The translations under genes were made by a program, and so were the position numbers. Shown here one piece after another: positions 35,769-44,245 of a stretch of DNA of 64,000 nt (its first letter is position 1; every line of letters starts with the position of its first letter). The DNA comes from 39-52-133 sp035531075 (GTDB lineage Bacteria > Pseudomonadota > Gammaproteobacteria > Burkholderiales > Gallionellaceae), in NCBI GenBank assembly GCA_035531075.1, contig DATKTO010000032.1, positions 1 to 64,000 on the forward strand, in the 5' to 3' direction. The notes beneath the pieces are model-generated. The model had not been told where the DNA came from. It worked only from the letters and a program-made list of their open reading frames with translations, and did no database searches.

Positions 35769-36245
35769 ATGAAGAACATTCAAAAAGGTTTTACCCTGAT
35801 CGAATTGATGATCGTGGTCGCGATTATCGGTATTCTGGCTGCGGTAGCGATTCCAGCTTATTCCGACTACATTCTCAAGGCAAAATTATCCAAGGTGGCG
35901 GGTGCTGCTGAACCGGTGAAACTGAAGATTGCCGAGTTGGCCGATGCCAGCGGCGGTGCTTGGCCTGCAAGTTTCACTGCGAATAACTGGGATTCGTTGC
36001 TGATTGTAGCCCCAACTGGTGCTCCTGTCGGCCCTACCGTAACACCGGAAGTGACCAAATATGATGTGGACGCAAACGGCAAGCTGACAATTACCCTGGG
36101 TAATATCAATGCTACCTCTGTTGACGGTAAGACTATATCTTATACGCCGACCTTCGGCACCACACAGACACTCTGGGCGCTCGACCTGTCAGCCATCACA
36201 GAGAAAAAATTTAAGTTGCTGATGGAAAGTGTTCTGAACAAATAA
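35769..36245 (+). CDS. pilA: Type IV major pilin (PilA-like)
   Basis: A 158-residue prepilin with a short basic leader cleaved after G7 (MKNIQKG-FTLIELMIVVAI), Glu5 of the mature protein, and a hydrophobic alpha-helix. The rest is a small globular domain rich in Thr, Ala and Val. There is no cysteine anywhere, so the C-terminal disulfide loop of classical pilins is missing. A strong GGAGGAG precedes the ATG. The gene stands alone between a sigma-54 promoter and a terminator, consistent with high expression of a structural subunit. Confidence 0.94.
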   Translation: MKNIQKGFTLIELMIVVAIIGILAAVAIPAYSDYILKAKLSKVAGAAEPVKLKIAELADASGGAWPASFTANNWDSLLIVAPTGAPVGPTVTPEVTKYDVDANGKLTITLGNINATSVDGKTISYTPTFGTTQTLWALDLSAITEKKFKLLMESVLNK

Positions 36246-36270
36246 TCTTAAATGCATGCGTAGTGAAATA

Positions 36271-36292
36271 CCCCTCTCCGGAGGGGTTTTTT
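36271..36292 (+). terminator. Rho-independent terminator after the pilin gene
   Basis: CCCCTC and GAGGGG pair across the loop TCCG, followed directly by TTTTTT. It separates the pilin from the membrane/TPR gene that follows. Confidence 0.93.
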
Positions 36293-36307
36293 ATTGGGAG
36301 AATCTTA

Positions 36308-37954
36308 ATGATGAATTTCCGTGACATGGCAAAGGGATATTTTTCCCGGCATGATCGCAGCTGGATACTCTCTCTGGTTGCCGCGGTGTGTCTGGTTTAC
36401 CTGCCTTTTCTCGGCAACCCGTTTATTTTCGATGATGTGCGTTTTTTTCAGAGTGGATCCGTCAATAATTTTGCATCGGGCGAGTTTCACTATGGCTTGC
36501 GCTGGTTGCCCTATGCCACCCTGGGCTGGACTTATGCGCTATTCAGCGATGTGCTGCCGCACTTTTACCATTTCGGCAATTTGCTGGTGCACGCGGCTTC
36601 AGTCATCGCGCTGTTCTATTTATTGCGGCAGCTGGTCACTGCCGTCATCCCCGATAGTACAAGCGCACCCTCGGTGATATGGGGCGCATGGTTCGGCGCG
36701 CTGCTATTTGCAGTGCATCCGGTGGCAGTGTATGGCGTCGGCTACCTCATCCAGCGCAGCATATTGATGGCTACGCTGTTTGTGCTGCTGATGCAGCTGG
36801 CCTACCTGCGTGGCCTGTTGAGCGGGCGCTGGGGTTGGCTGGCGCTGGCTGTGGCGGCTTACTTTCTGGCGGGCTTCTCCAAAGAGCACAGCGTGTTGGC
36901 GCCTGCGCTGCTTGGCGCAGAAACGCTTTTGCTGCGCGCTCAAATTCGGGCAAGCGCACGGGCATTGTGGCTTACCTGGGGGGCGCTCGCGCTGGTGGGT
37001 ATGCAGATTGTGCTGCTTGCCAAAGGGGTAATCGGCACGCCTTATGAGGGGATTGCTGAAGCTTTATTTGAGCAACAAGATCTGATAGTCAGCACCCCGG
37101 TATTGCATGTGCTGAGCGTATTGACGCAGGCCGGCCTGTTTTTCAAGTATCTCCTGCTGATGCTGGTGCCCAATCCGGCGTGGATGTCGGTGGATATGCG
37201 CGAGCCCTTTGTATCGTCATTGGCAGCATGGCAGGGCTGGCTGGGTGCGACAGGCTTCATTCTGTATGGTGTGCTGGGTCTGTGGCTGCTGTTGCGCCCG
37301 CGTTGGGCAGGGCTGGCCGGTTTGGCCTTGCTTTACCCGTGGCTGCTGTTTGCGCTGGAGTTTTCCAGTATCCGCGTACAAGAGATATTTGTGCTCTACC
37401 GCAGTTACCTATGGCTGCCGGGCATCATGCTTTTTATTCCCATGCTGCTGGCAAAATGGCCGGGCAAAAAAATGTCGTTAACGCTGGCTATGGCGGCATT
37501 GCTGTTGTTACCGCTGGCCTGGAACCGACTGTGGGTATTTGGCGACAACTACAGGCTGTGGAATGATGCCGCAAAACTTTTGCAGAGTGGCAAGGAGCCT
37601 ATGGCTTCAAGGATTTATTACAACCGCGCAAATGCACAAGCGGGACTCGGAAAGTGGGAAGAGGCTGCGACGGACTATGAACGTGCTGTGGCAGGAATGC
37701 AAAGGGAATATACCGCCTTGTATCATGCCTTGGGTGTGGCCTATTTAAATACCAGGCGTTATCAGGAAGCGCTTGCACAATTTGACAAGGTGATTGCACT
37801 TGATCCTGATTTTGCAACGGCGTACTACAACAAGGGCGTCACGTTGAAACGATTGCAGCAACACGATTTGGCAATGCAAAATATTGCAAAAAGCTGCGAA
37901 TTGAAATATTCGATAGCCTGCCTTATTTTAAACATGAATCTGTTGAAAAAATAA
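36308..37954 (+). CDS. TMTC-like multi-pass membrane protein with TPR tail (candidate pilin glycosyltransferase)
   Basis: A 548-residue protein with about ten membrane helices (about 15-420) and three C-terminal TPR repeats (about 430-530; IYYNRANAQAGLGKWEEAATDYERA). The first extracytoplasmic loop holds an acidic pair (NPFIFDDVRFF, about 38-48), as in GT-C glycosyltransferases of the PMT/TMTC type, and the histidine-containing FGNLLVHAASV follows. GT-C enzymes use lipid-linked sugars. Its place right after the pilin suggests O-glycosylation of the pilin. The ATG at 36308 has GGGAG upstream; an ATG at 36263 lies before the terminator and is rejected. Confidence 0.75.
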   Translation: MMNFRDMAKGYFSRHDRSWILSLVAAVCLVYLPFLGNPFIFDDVRFFQSGSVNNFASGEFHYGLRWLPYATLGWTYALFSDVLPHFYHFGNLLVHAASVIALFYLLRQLVTAVIPDSTSAPSVIWGAWFGALLFAVHPVAVYGVGYLIQRSILMATLFVLLMQLAYLRGLLSGRWGWLALAVAAYFLAGFSKEHSVLAPALLGAETLLLRAQIRASARALWLTWGALALVGMQIVLLAKGVIGTPYEGIAEALFEQQDLIVSTPVLHVLSVLTQAGLFFKYLLLMLVPNPAWMSVDMREPFVSSLAAWQGWLGATGFILYGVLGLWLLLRPRWAGLAGLALLYPWLLFALEFSSIRVQEIFVLYRSYLWLPGIMLFIPMLLAKWPGKKMSLTLAMAALLLLPLAWNRLWVFGDNYRLWNDAAKLLQSGKEPMASRIYYNRANAQAGLGKWEEAATDYERAVAGMQREYTALYHALGVAYLNTRRYQEALAQFDKVIALDPDFATAYYNKGVTLKRLQQHDLAMQNIAKSCELKYSIACLILNMNLLKK

Positions 37955-37958
37955 GCGC

Positions 37959-39383
37959 TCAGCGATTCTTTTCCTGCGCCGCCGCAATCTCGCGGAAATG
38001 CCGTAGCTCGGTTTCGATCGTCGACAACTCCTGGAAATTGTTCCCTGCCTGTTTGGCCAGCTCCAGCTGTTCAATCGAGCTGCGCAGGTTGCCGTGCAGT
38101 ATGTAGAAATAAGCCAGTGCATGGTGTTCTTCCTGGTTTCTCCCCAGCGCGGCATAGGTGCGCGCCTGCAGCTCGTATAAATGCGGGTCGTTGGGGTGGG
38201 CGTTGACTTGCTGGTTGAGCAGGCTGACAGCGTCGTTATAGCGTTTCTCCTGCAGCAGCACTTCACTAAAGTCATACACGAGCGCGCGGTGCTGCGGGAA
38301 GTTCTGCGTGGCGGTGCGATAAAATCCGCTCAAGTCCTTGTCATTGATCGCCCCCGCACGGCGCAGCTGGCCGGCCAGCGTGCCGATCATGGCGTTTGTC
38401 TGCACATGTTTGCGCAGCGGGGCAAATTCCTGGGCGGCACGCGCGAGCTGCCGGCTTTGCAACAGCGCTCGAACCAGGCCGTAGCGTTGTGCGACAGGGT
38501 TGCCAAATTTCTGTGCTCCCAGCGCGCCGTTAAAGTAGGCGATGGACGCCTGCGGGGTTTTTTGCATGGTTTGCAGTTTGGCACGCACCAGATGAAAATC
38601 GAGGCTGCTGGCGACAGGGCGGTTGGGTAATTGCTGAACACGGTTGGCGATATCGGCCACGCGCTCGTTGGTGACGGGGTGGGTGCGCAGATAGGTGGGG
38701 GTGTTGCCTTCCAGCAGACGGCTGGCTTTCTGCAGGCGCTCAAAGAAAGCGGGCATGGCGCGGCTGTCGAAACCGGATTTTTGCAGGATGGCAAGACCAA
38801 TGCGGTCAGCCTCCTGTTCATGCACGCGGGTGAAATTGATTTGCCGCTGGATACCGCCCGCCTGCACGCCGACGATTGCGGCCATTGCGGCATCGGGATT
38901 GCTGCGCGCGGATAAGATGGCGGCGGCGATCAGTGCCATGGAGGCGAGCGAGTCAAATTTTTGCCCGGAGATCATGCGCGCAATATGATGCTGGGTGACG
39001 TGCGAAATTTCGTGGCTGAGCACCGAAGCCAGCTCGGATTCGCTTTCTGCGGTGAGCATCAGGCCGGTGTTGACACCGATAAAGCCGCCGGGCATGGCAA
39101 ACGCATTGATCGCATTATCGTTGATGGCGAAAAATTCAAAGGCCTGCCCCGGCTCGCTGCTGTTAACGACCAGCGAGCCGCCCAGTGCATTGAGGTAATC
39201 CGCAATTTCTGCATCATCCAGATAGCTCTTGTCGGCGCGTATCTGGAACATGCTTTGCTCGCCGATCTGGCGCTCTTGTTGCGGCGAAATTACCTCCTGT
39301 GAAATGTCGCCGAGGTCGGGCAGACCTTCAGCATGGCTGAAGAGTGAGGTGGTGCACAGTGCGGCCAGCAGTAATTTTTTCAT
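37959..39383 (-). CDS. bepA: M48-family periplasmic metalloprotease with TPRs (BepA-like)
   Basis: A 474-residue exported zinc protease and chaperone of the BepA/YfgC type, which checks outer-membrane protein assembly. A signal peptide ends near SHA-E (about residue 18). The M48 active site is HEISH (about 125-129) with a third ligand in the HEQEADRIG segment (about 180-188). The C-terminal half is TPR-like (about 270-470). I use the ATG at 39383; a TTG two codons upstream is the other choice. It converges on the TMTC-like gene with only a four-base gap. Confidence 0.9.
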   Translation of the reverse strand: MKKLLLAALCTTSLFSHAEGLPDLGDISQEVISPQQERQIGEQSMFQIRADKSYLDDAEIADYLNALGGSLVVNSSEPGQAFEFFAINDNAINAFAMPGGFIGVNTGLMLTAESESELASVLSHEISHVTQHHIARMISGQKFDSLASMALIAAAILSARSNPDAAMAAIVGVQAGGIQRQINFTRVHEQEADRIGLAILQKSGFDSRAMPAFFERLQKASRLLEGNTPTYLRTHPVTNERVADIANRVQQLPNRPVASSLDFHLVRAKLQTMQKTPQASIAYFNGALGAQKFGNPVAQRYGLVRALLQSRQLARAAQEFAPLRKHVQTNAMIGTLAGQLRRAGAINDKDLSGFYRTATQNFPQHRALVYDFSEVLLQEKRYNDAVSLLNQQVNAHPNDPHLYELQARTYAALGRNQEEHHALAYFYILHGNLRSSIEQLELAKQAGNNFQELSTIETELRHFREIAAAQEKNR

Positions 39384-39513
39384 AAACAATATGATAACCG
39401 CTTTATGTATTAGTTCCCAGTTTGCGCCGGCAGGCGCGAGCAGAGGAAATGGCGACCGCTTACGTGGTAATATTAATCAATCATGATCCTGCAAGCAGTG
39501 ATCGCAGTTACAG

Positions 39514-40827
39514 ATGGATAATTTCATGGACAATATCGGAAAGTACAATATCATCAGGGAATTGGGCCACGGTGCCACCAGCACGGTGTATCTGGCGCAA
39601 GCCCCCACTACCCGGCAGCAAGTCGCAATCAAGCTGTTCAACCTCAATGTTCTGCTCGACAACAATCGCGCCAAGGCCTTCCGCAAGCTGCTGCTGAGTG
39701 AAGCATCTTTGGCGGGCAAACTGTCCCATCCGCATATCGTGAAAATCTACGATGCGGTGATGGATGATGGTGAACTGAATTACATCGTCATGGAATACGT
39801 TGAGGGAGAAAGCCTGGAGAAGCTGGCCGAAGTCGACCATCTGCTGCCGCTGAGCAATATTTCTGAAATTATTTACAAGTGCTGCAAGGCGCTGGAATAT
39901 GCGCAATATCAGGGTGTGATCCACAGGGATATCAAGCCTGCCAACATCATGATATGCGGTGACCATGACATCAAGATTTCCGATTTTGGTTCGGCGCTCA
40001 TCGAAAGCCAGCAGACGACCCAGGTCAGCGGTGTGGGCTCGCCGGCCTATATGTCGCCGGAACAAATCCGCGAGCAGATTCTCACGCACCAGACCGATAT
40101 CTACTCCCTCGCGGTCACCATGTACAAGCTGTTGACCGGGAAATTGCCGTTTGATGCGCGCAATAATTACAGCATGATTTACCAGATCATGAATATTGAG
40201 CCGCCACCGCCCAGCACCTTCCGCCCGGAAATTCCGCATGCGCTGGATAAGATCGTGATGCGCGCGATGCACAAGGATGTCGCGCAGCGCTACCAGACCT
40301 GGGATGAGTTTGCGCGTGACCTGGTGGGCTTTTTCAGCAATAAGCGCGTGCCGCAGGAAGAAAAAATTGATACGGAAAAATTTGACACCCTGCGCTCGCT
40401 CACCTTTTTTAAAGGCTTTAGCGATGTCGAGCTGTGGGAGGTGCTGCGCATCAGCGAATGGCGCAACATCAACAAGGACGAGACGGTCTTCAGCGATGGT
40501 GAAGAGGGGCACTCCTTATTTGTGATTGCGCATGGCACCGTCAAGGTGTTCAAACAGGGACGTTTATTGAACCTGTTGCATCAGGGCGACTGCTTCGGCG
40601 AGATGGCAAAGTTTGCGGAACGCAAATCTTTGCGCACCACCGACGTGGTGGGCAAGACCAACGCGACCCTGATTGAAATAAAATTAAAAGTGCTGGAAAA
40701 AACCTCGGCAGAATGCCGCTATCAGTTCAGTGACGCCTTCCTGCATATCCTGGTGAAGCGACTGACGATAGCGAATACGCGCATCAGCCATCTGCTGGCT
40801 GAGAATGGCTCGCATCCTGAAGAATGA
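39514..40827 (+). CDS. Ser/Thr protein kinase fused to a cyclic-nucleotide-binding domain
   Basis: A 437-residue soluble protein. The Hanks-type kinase domain (about 10-275) has the glycine loop GHGATS, catalytic lysine in VAIKLF, HRD at 137-139 and DFG at 157-159. A cNMP-binding domain (about 285-405) follows, with the phosphate-binding cassette FGEMAKFAERKSLRTT, which matches the canonical FGE start but has an altered spacing to the arginine. Fusion of the two in this order is rare in bacteria and implies kinase control by cAMP or cGMP. No membrane helix. Starts at 39514 and 39526 are both plausible; neither has a clear ribosome site. Confidence 0.9.
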   Translation: MDNFMDNIGKYNIIRELGHGATSTVYLAQAPTTRQQVAIKLFNLNVLLDNNRAKAFRKLLLSEASLAGKLSHPHIVKIYDAVMDDGELNYIVMEYVEGESLEKLAEVDHLLPLSNISEIIYKCCKALEYAQYQGVIHRDIKPANIMICGDHDIKISDFGSALIESQQTTQVSGVGSPAYMSPEQIREQILTHQTDIYSLAVTMYKLLTGKLPFDARNNYSMIYQIMNIEPPPPSTFRPEIPHALDKIVMRAMHKDVAQRYQTWDEFARDLVGFFSNKRVPQEEKIDTEKFDTLRSLTFFKGFSDVELWEVLRISEWRNINKDETVFSDGEEGHSLFVIAHGTVKVFKQGRLLNLLHQGDCFGEMAKFAERKSLRTTDVVGKTNATLIEIKLKVLEKTSAECRYQFSDAFLHILVKRLTIANTRISHLLAENGSHPEE

Positions 40828-40839
40828 ATTTGAATTAAC

Positions 40840-40883
40840 GTAGGGTGCGTCACACGCACCATGGTGCGCAAGGCGCACCCTAC
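40840..40883. repeat. 44-bp dispersed palindrome, copy 2
   Basis: It begins GTAGGGTGCG and ends CGCACCCTAC and matches the copy at 14351-14394 at 42 of 44 bases. It lies between the convergent kinase and valS stops, where its hairpin could serve as a bidirectional terminator, although no T-run follows. Confidence 0.85.
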
Positions 40884-40890
40884 AAAAAGG

Positions 40891-43761
40891 TCAGCTCAGC
40901 TTTGCGCGTTGCGTCTGCAGATGCTCCAAGGTTGCATTGAAGTCCTGCAAGCGCTTTTTCTCCTGTTCCACCACGGCTGCCGGGGCGCGTTCAATAAACG
41001 TAGGCGTGGAAAGCTTGCCCTGCGCCTTGGCGATTTCTGCACTGAGTCTGGCAATTTCCTTGTCCAGACGTTCGCGTTCGGCAGCAACATCGATCTCCAC
41101 TTTCAGCATCAGCTGGCACTCGCCCACGATGGCAACCGGCGCATCGGCATCGGGCAATGTCTTGAGTATGCTGACGTCGCTCAGTTTCGCCAGCGCCTGC
41201 AGATAAGGCGCTGCAACCTTCAGCGTGCTGGCGTTGCCTGCCGCGAGCAGCGGCACGCGCAGGGCGGGGGACAGGTTCATCTCGCTGCGCAGGCTGCGTG
41301 CGGCATTGACCATTTCCTGCAGCAGTGCAATCTGCGCTTCCTCCTCCTTGAACATCAGCGACGGCTCCGCATGCGGATAGGCCTGCAGCATGATGCTGTC
41401 GCCCTGTACCGCAGCGAGCGGTGCGACCTTCTGCCACAGCTCTTCGGTGATGAACGGAATGATGGGATGGGCCAGGCGCAGCATGGTCTCCAGCACGCGC
41501 ACCAAGGTGAGGCGGGTGGCGCGCTGCACGGCGGGCGAGCCGCTGGCGATCTGCACCTTGGCCAGTTCCACATACCAGTCGCAATAGGTATCCCACACCA
41601 GTTCATAAATGGTGCGCGCGGCAAAGTCGAAACGGTAATGGTCAAAGTGATTGGCCATGTCGGCGGATGCGTGCTGCAGGCGGCTGATCATCCACTTGTC
41701 GGCAGCGGAGTATTGCAGCGGCAGCGATTCATCCAGCCCCACATCCTGGCCTTCGCAGTTCATCAGCACGAAGCGCGTGGCATTCCACAGCTTGTTGCAG
41801 AAGTTGCGGTAGCCTTCGCAGCGTTGCATGTCGAACTTGATGTCGCGGCCGGGCGAGGCGAGCGAGGCGAAAGTAAAGCGCAGGGCGTCGGTGCCGAAGG
41901 CGGCAATTCCCTCGGGGAATTCGCGGCGGGTTTTCTTGGCGATGCTTTCCGCCTGTTTCGGATTCATCAGTCCGGTGGTGCGTTTCTTCACCAGATCATC
42001 CAGCGAGATGCCATCGATCAGATCAATCGGGTCCAGCACATTGCCCTTGGATTTTGACATCTTCTGGCCTTCCGCGTCGCGGATCAGGCCGTGCACATAC
42101 ACATCCCTGAACGGAATTTTGCCGGTGATGTGTTTGGTCAGCATCACCATGCGCGCCACCCAGAAGAAGATGATGTCGAAGCCGGTGACCAGTACCGAAG
42201 ACGGCAGGTACTTGTCGATATAAGTATTTGATTTTATTGGATATTCTGGCGACCAGTCGAGCGTGGAAAACGGCCACAGCGCGGACGAAAACCAGGTGTC
42301 GAGCACGTCGTTGTCGCGGTCGAGCTGGCCGGCATAGCCCGCCTTGTCGGCGAGGTGGCGCGCTTCGGCGGCGTCGTGCGCGACGAATACTTCGCCGTTC
42401 ACGCCATACCATGCGGGAATCTGGTGTCCCCACCACAGCTGGCGCGAGATGCACCAGTCCTGGATATTGTTCAGCCACTGGTTATAGGTGTTCACCCAGT
42501 TCTCCGGCACGAACTTGATCTCGCCGCTGGACACGCATTCCAGTGCCTGCGCGGTGATGCTTTTACCTTCAGCTCCGTCTTTTCTTTGGCTGGGTTTGCT
42601 CATCGCGACGAACCACTGGTCGGTGAGCATCGGTTCGATCACTACGCCGGTGCGGTCGCCGCGCGGCACCTTGAGTTTGTGCTTCTCGGCCTTGTCAAAC
42701 ACGCCGGCCGTTTCGAGGTCGGCCACAATTTGCTTGCGCGCCTCGAAACGGTCCATGCCCTGATATTGTTTGGGCGCATGCTCGTTGATCTTCGCATCCA
42801 GCGTCAGGATGCAGATCGGTTCCAGCTTGTGGCGCTGACCCACCGCATAGTCGTTGAAGTCATGCGCGGGGGTGACCTTCACCACGCCGGTGCCGAATTC
42901 CTTGTCGACATAGTCGTCGGCGATGATGGGGATGTTGCGCTCGCACAGCGGCAGTTTGACTTGCTTGCCGATGAGGTGTTGGTAGCGTTCGTCTTCCGGA
43001 TGCACCATCACCGCCACGTCGCCCAGCATGGTCTCGGGGCGGGTGGTGGCCACGGTGAGGTGGGTCAGCCCCTTGATGCTATCCTTTTCAACAAGCGGAT
43101 AGCGGATATGCCACATGAAACCGTCCTCTTCCTCCTGCACCACTTCGAGGTCGGACACGGCGGTGTGCAGCTTGGGGTCCCAGTTCACCAGGCGCTTGCC
43201 GCGGTAGATCAGGCCCTCGTTAAACAGGCGCACGAAAGTTTCGGTGACGGTTTTGTTTAATGCGGGGTCCATGGTGAAGCGCTCGCGCGACCAGTCGGGC
43301 GAGGTGCCGAGGCGGCGCATCTGCCGGGTGATGGTGTTGCCGGAATATTCCTTCCACTCCCACACCTTCTCGATAAATTTTTCGCGCCCGAGGTCGTGGC
43401 GCGAGATGCCCTGCGCATCGAGCTGGCGCTCCACCACGATCTGCGTGGCGATGCCGGCGTGGTCGGTGCCCGGCTGCCATAAAGTATTGTCGCCGCGCAT
43501 GCGATGGTAGCGGGTGAGCGCATCCATGATGGTCTGGTTGAAGCCATGCCCCATGTGCAGCGTGCCGGTGACATTGGGCGGCGGCAGCAGGATGCAGAAA
43601 TTGTCCTTTTTCTCGTTATCCGTGCCGGCCTTGAAGTAGCCGCTGTTTTCCCACACCGGATACCAGCGTGATTCAATCGCCTTGGGTTCGAAACTTTTTG
43701 CCAGCTCAGTTAACCTGGTTTCGCTGCTGTTTGCGGTGGGATTGCCTGTAGTCGGTGTCAT
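40891..43761 (-). CDS. valS: Valyl-tRNA synthetase
   Basis: A 956-residue class I aminoacyl-tRNA synthetase. The HIGH-type motif appears as PPPNVTGTLHMGHGF (about 61-75) and the KMSKS motif as GQKMSKSKGNVLDP (about 571-584). The editing domain (about 200-380) and C-terminal coiled coil (about 885-955) are present. It is full length and is the last gene of the minus-strand group pepA-holC-valS, an order shared with E. coli. Confidence 0.97.
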   Translation of the reverse strand: MTPTTGNPTANSSETRLTELAKSFEPKAIESRWYPVWENSGYFKAGTDNEKKDNFCILLPPPNVTGTLHMGHGFNQTIMDALTRYHRMRGDNTLWQPGTDHAGIATQIVVERQLDAQGISRHDLGREKFIEKVWEWKEYSGNTITRQMRRLGTSPDWSRERFTMDPALNKTVTETFVRLFNEGLIYRGKRLVNWDPKLHTAVSDLEVVQEEEDGFMWHIRYPLVEKDSIKGLTHLTVATTRPETMLGDVAVMVHPEDERYQHLIGKQVKLPLCERNIPIIADDYVDKEFGTGVVKVTPAHDFNDYAVGQRHKLEPICILTLDAKINEHAPKQYQGMDRFEARKQIVADLETAGVFDKAEKHKLKVPRGDRTGVVIEPMLTDQWFVAMSKPSQRKDGAEGKSITAQALECVSSGEIKFVPENWVNTYNQWLNNIQDWCISRQLWWGHQIPAWYGVNGEVFVAHDAAEARHLADKAGYAGQLDRDNDVLDTWFSSALWPFSTLDWSPEYPIKSNTYIDKYLPSSVLVTGFDIIFFWVARMVMLTKHITGKIPFRDVYVHGLIRDAEGQKMSKSKGNVLDPIDLIDGISLDDLVKKRTTGLMNPKQAESIAKKTRREFPEGIAAFGTDALRFTFASLASPGRDIKFDMQRCEGYRNFCNKLWNATRFVLMNCEGQDVGLDESLPLQYSAADKWMISRLQHASADMANHFDHYRFDFAARTIYELVWDTYCDWYVELAKVQIASGSPAVQRATRLTLVRVLETMLRLAHPIIPFITEELWQKVAPLAAVQGDSIMLQAYPHAEPSLMFKEEEAQIALLQEMVNAARSLRSEMNLSPALRVPLLAAGNASTLKVAAPYLQALAKLSDVSILKTLPDADAPVAIVGECQLMLKVEIDVAAERERLDKEIARLSAEIAKAQGKLSTPTFIERAPAAVVEQEKKRLQDFNATLEHLQTQRAKLS

Positions 43762-43812
43762 AATAAGTATTTGATTATATTAAATATTTTGCATTAAACC
43801 AGCGTTGCGGGC

Positions 43813-44235
43813 TCAGCGTTTGCTGAGGTCGAAGTGGCGCATTTCATAGCCGCGCTCGCGGTAAAAGCCATAGCGCTCGCGGCCCAGCCTGGCGTCTTCC
43901 GCCTCCCGGCTGACAATTTCTATCACCCGTTCGAAGCGGCTGAAAAACGGCAGGCTCACGCTGTGCAGGCTGATCAGCAACTCGCTGTGCGGGAAGGGTT
44001 CGGGCAGGTGGCCGATGATGACCGGCAACTCCGCCGCCGCCTCGTCGCCGCACAGGCAGTGCGGAATAAAGGCGGCGGCAGGATGTTGCCACAACAGCTT
44101 GTCCAGCTTGTCGGCGGTCGCTGCGTCCGGCGTGTGCAGCAGTACGCGCAGGCCGTTTTGCATCGCCTTGTGGCTGAGCAGGCACGCGGTGTGCAGCTTG
44201 TTATCTACTCCGGTATAGAAATCAACTTTGGTCAT
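43813..44235 (-). CDS. holC: DNA polymerase III chi subunit
   Basis: A 140-residue clamp-loader accessory protein that links the replisome to SSB. The start MTKVDFYTGVDNKLHTAC and the C-terminal RERYGFYRERGYEMRHFDL are recognisable. It lies 10 bases after pepA and 51 bases before valS. Normal length. Confidence 0.92.
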   Translation of the reverse strand: MTKVDFYTGVDNKLHTACLLSHKAMQNGLRVLLHTPDAATADKLDKLLWQHPAAAFIPHCLCGDEAAAELPVIIGHLPEPFPHSELLISLHSVSLPFFSRFERVIEIVSREAEDARLGRERYGFYRERGYEMRHFDLSKR

Positions 44236-44245
44236 GCGACAGACT

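Noticed and set aside
36263..36308. Upstream ATG for the TMTC-like gene
   Set aside because: It lies before the Rho-independent terminator of the pilin gene and has no ribosome site; the ATG at 36308 has GGGAG.
40861..42057. 398-codon plus-strand frame opposite valS
   Set aside because: It lies wholly antisense to a certain valS, has shadow-type composition (Gln, His, Arg, Gly rich) and no ribosome site.
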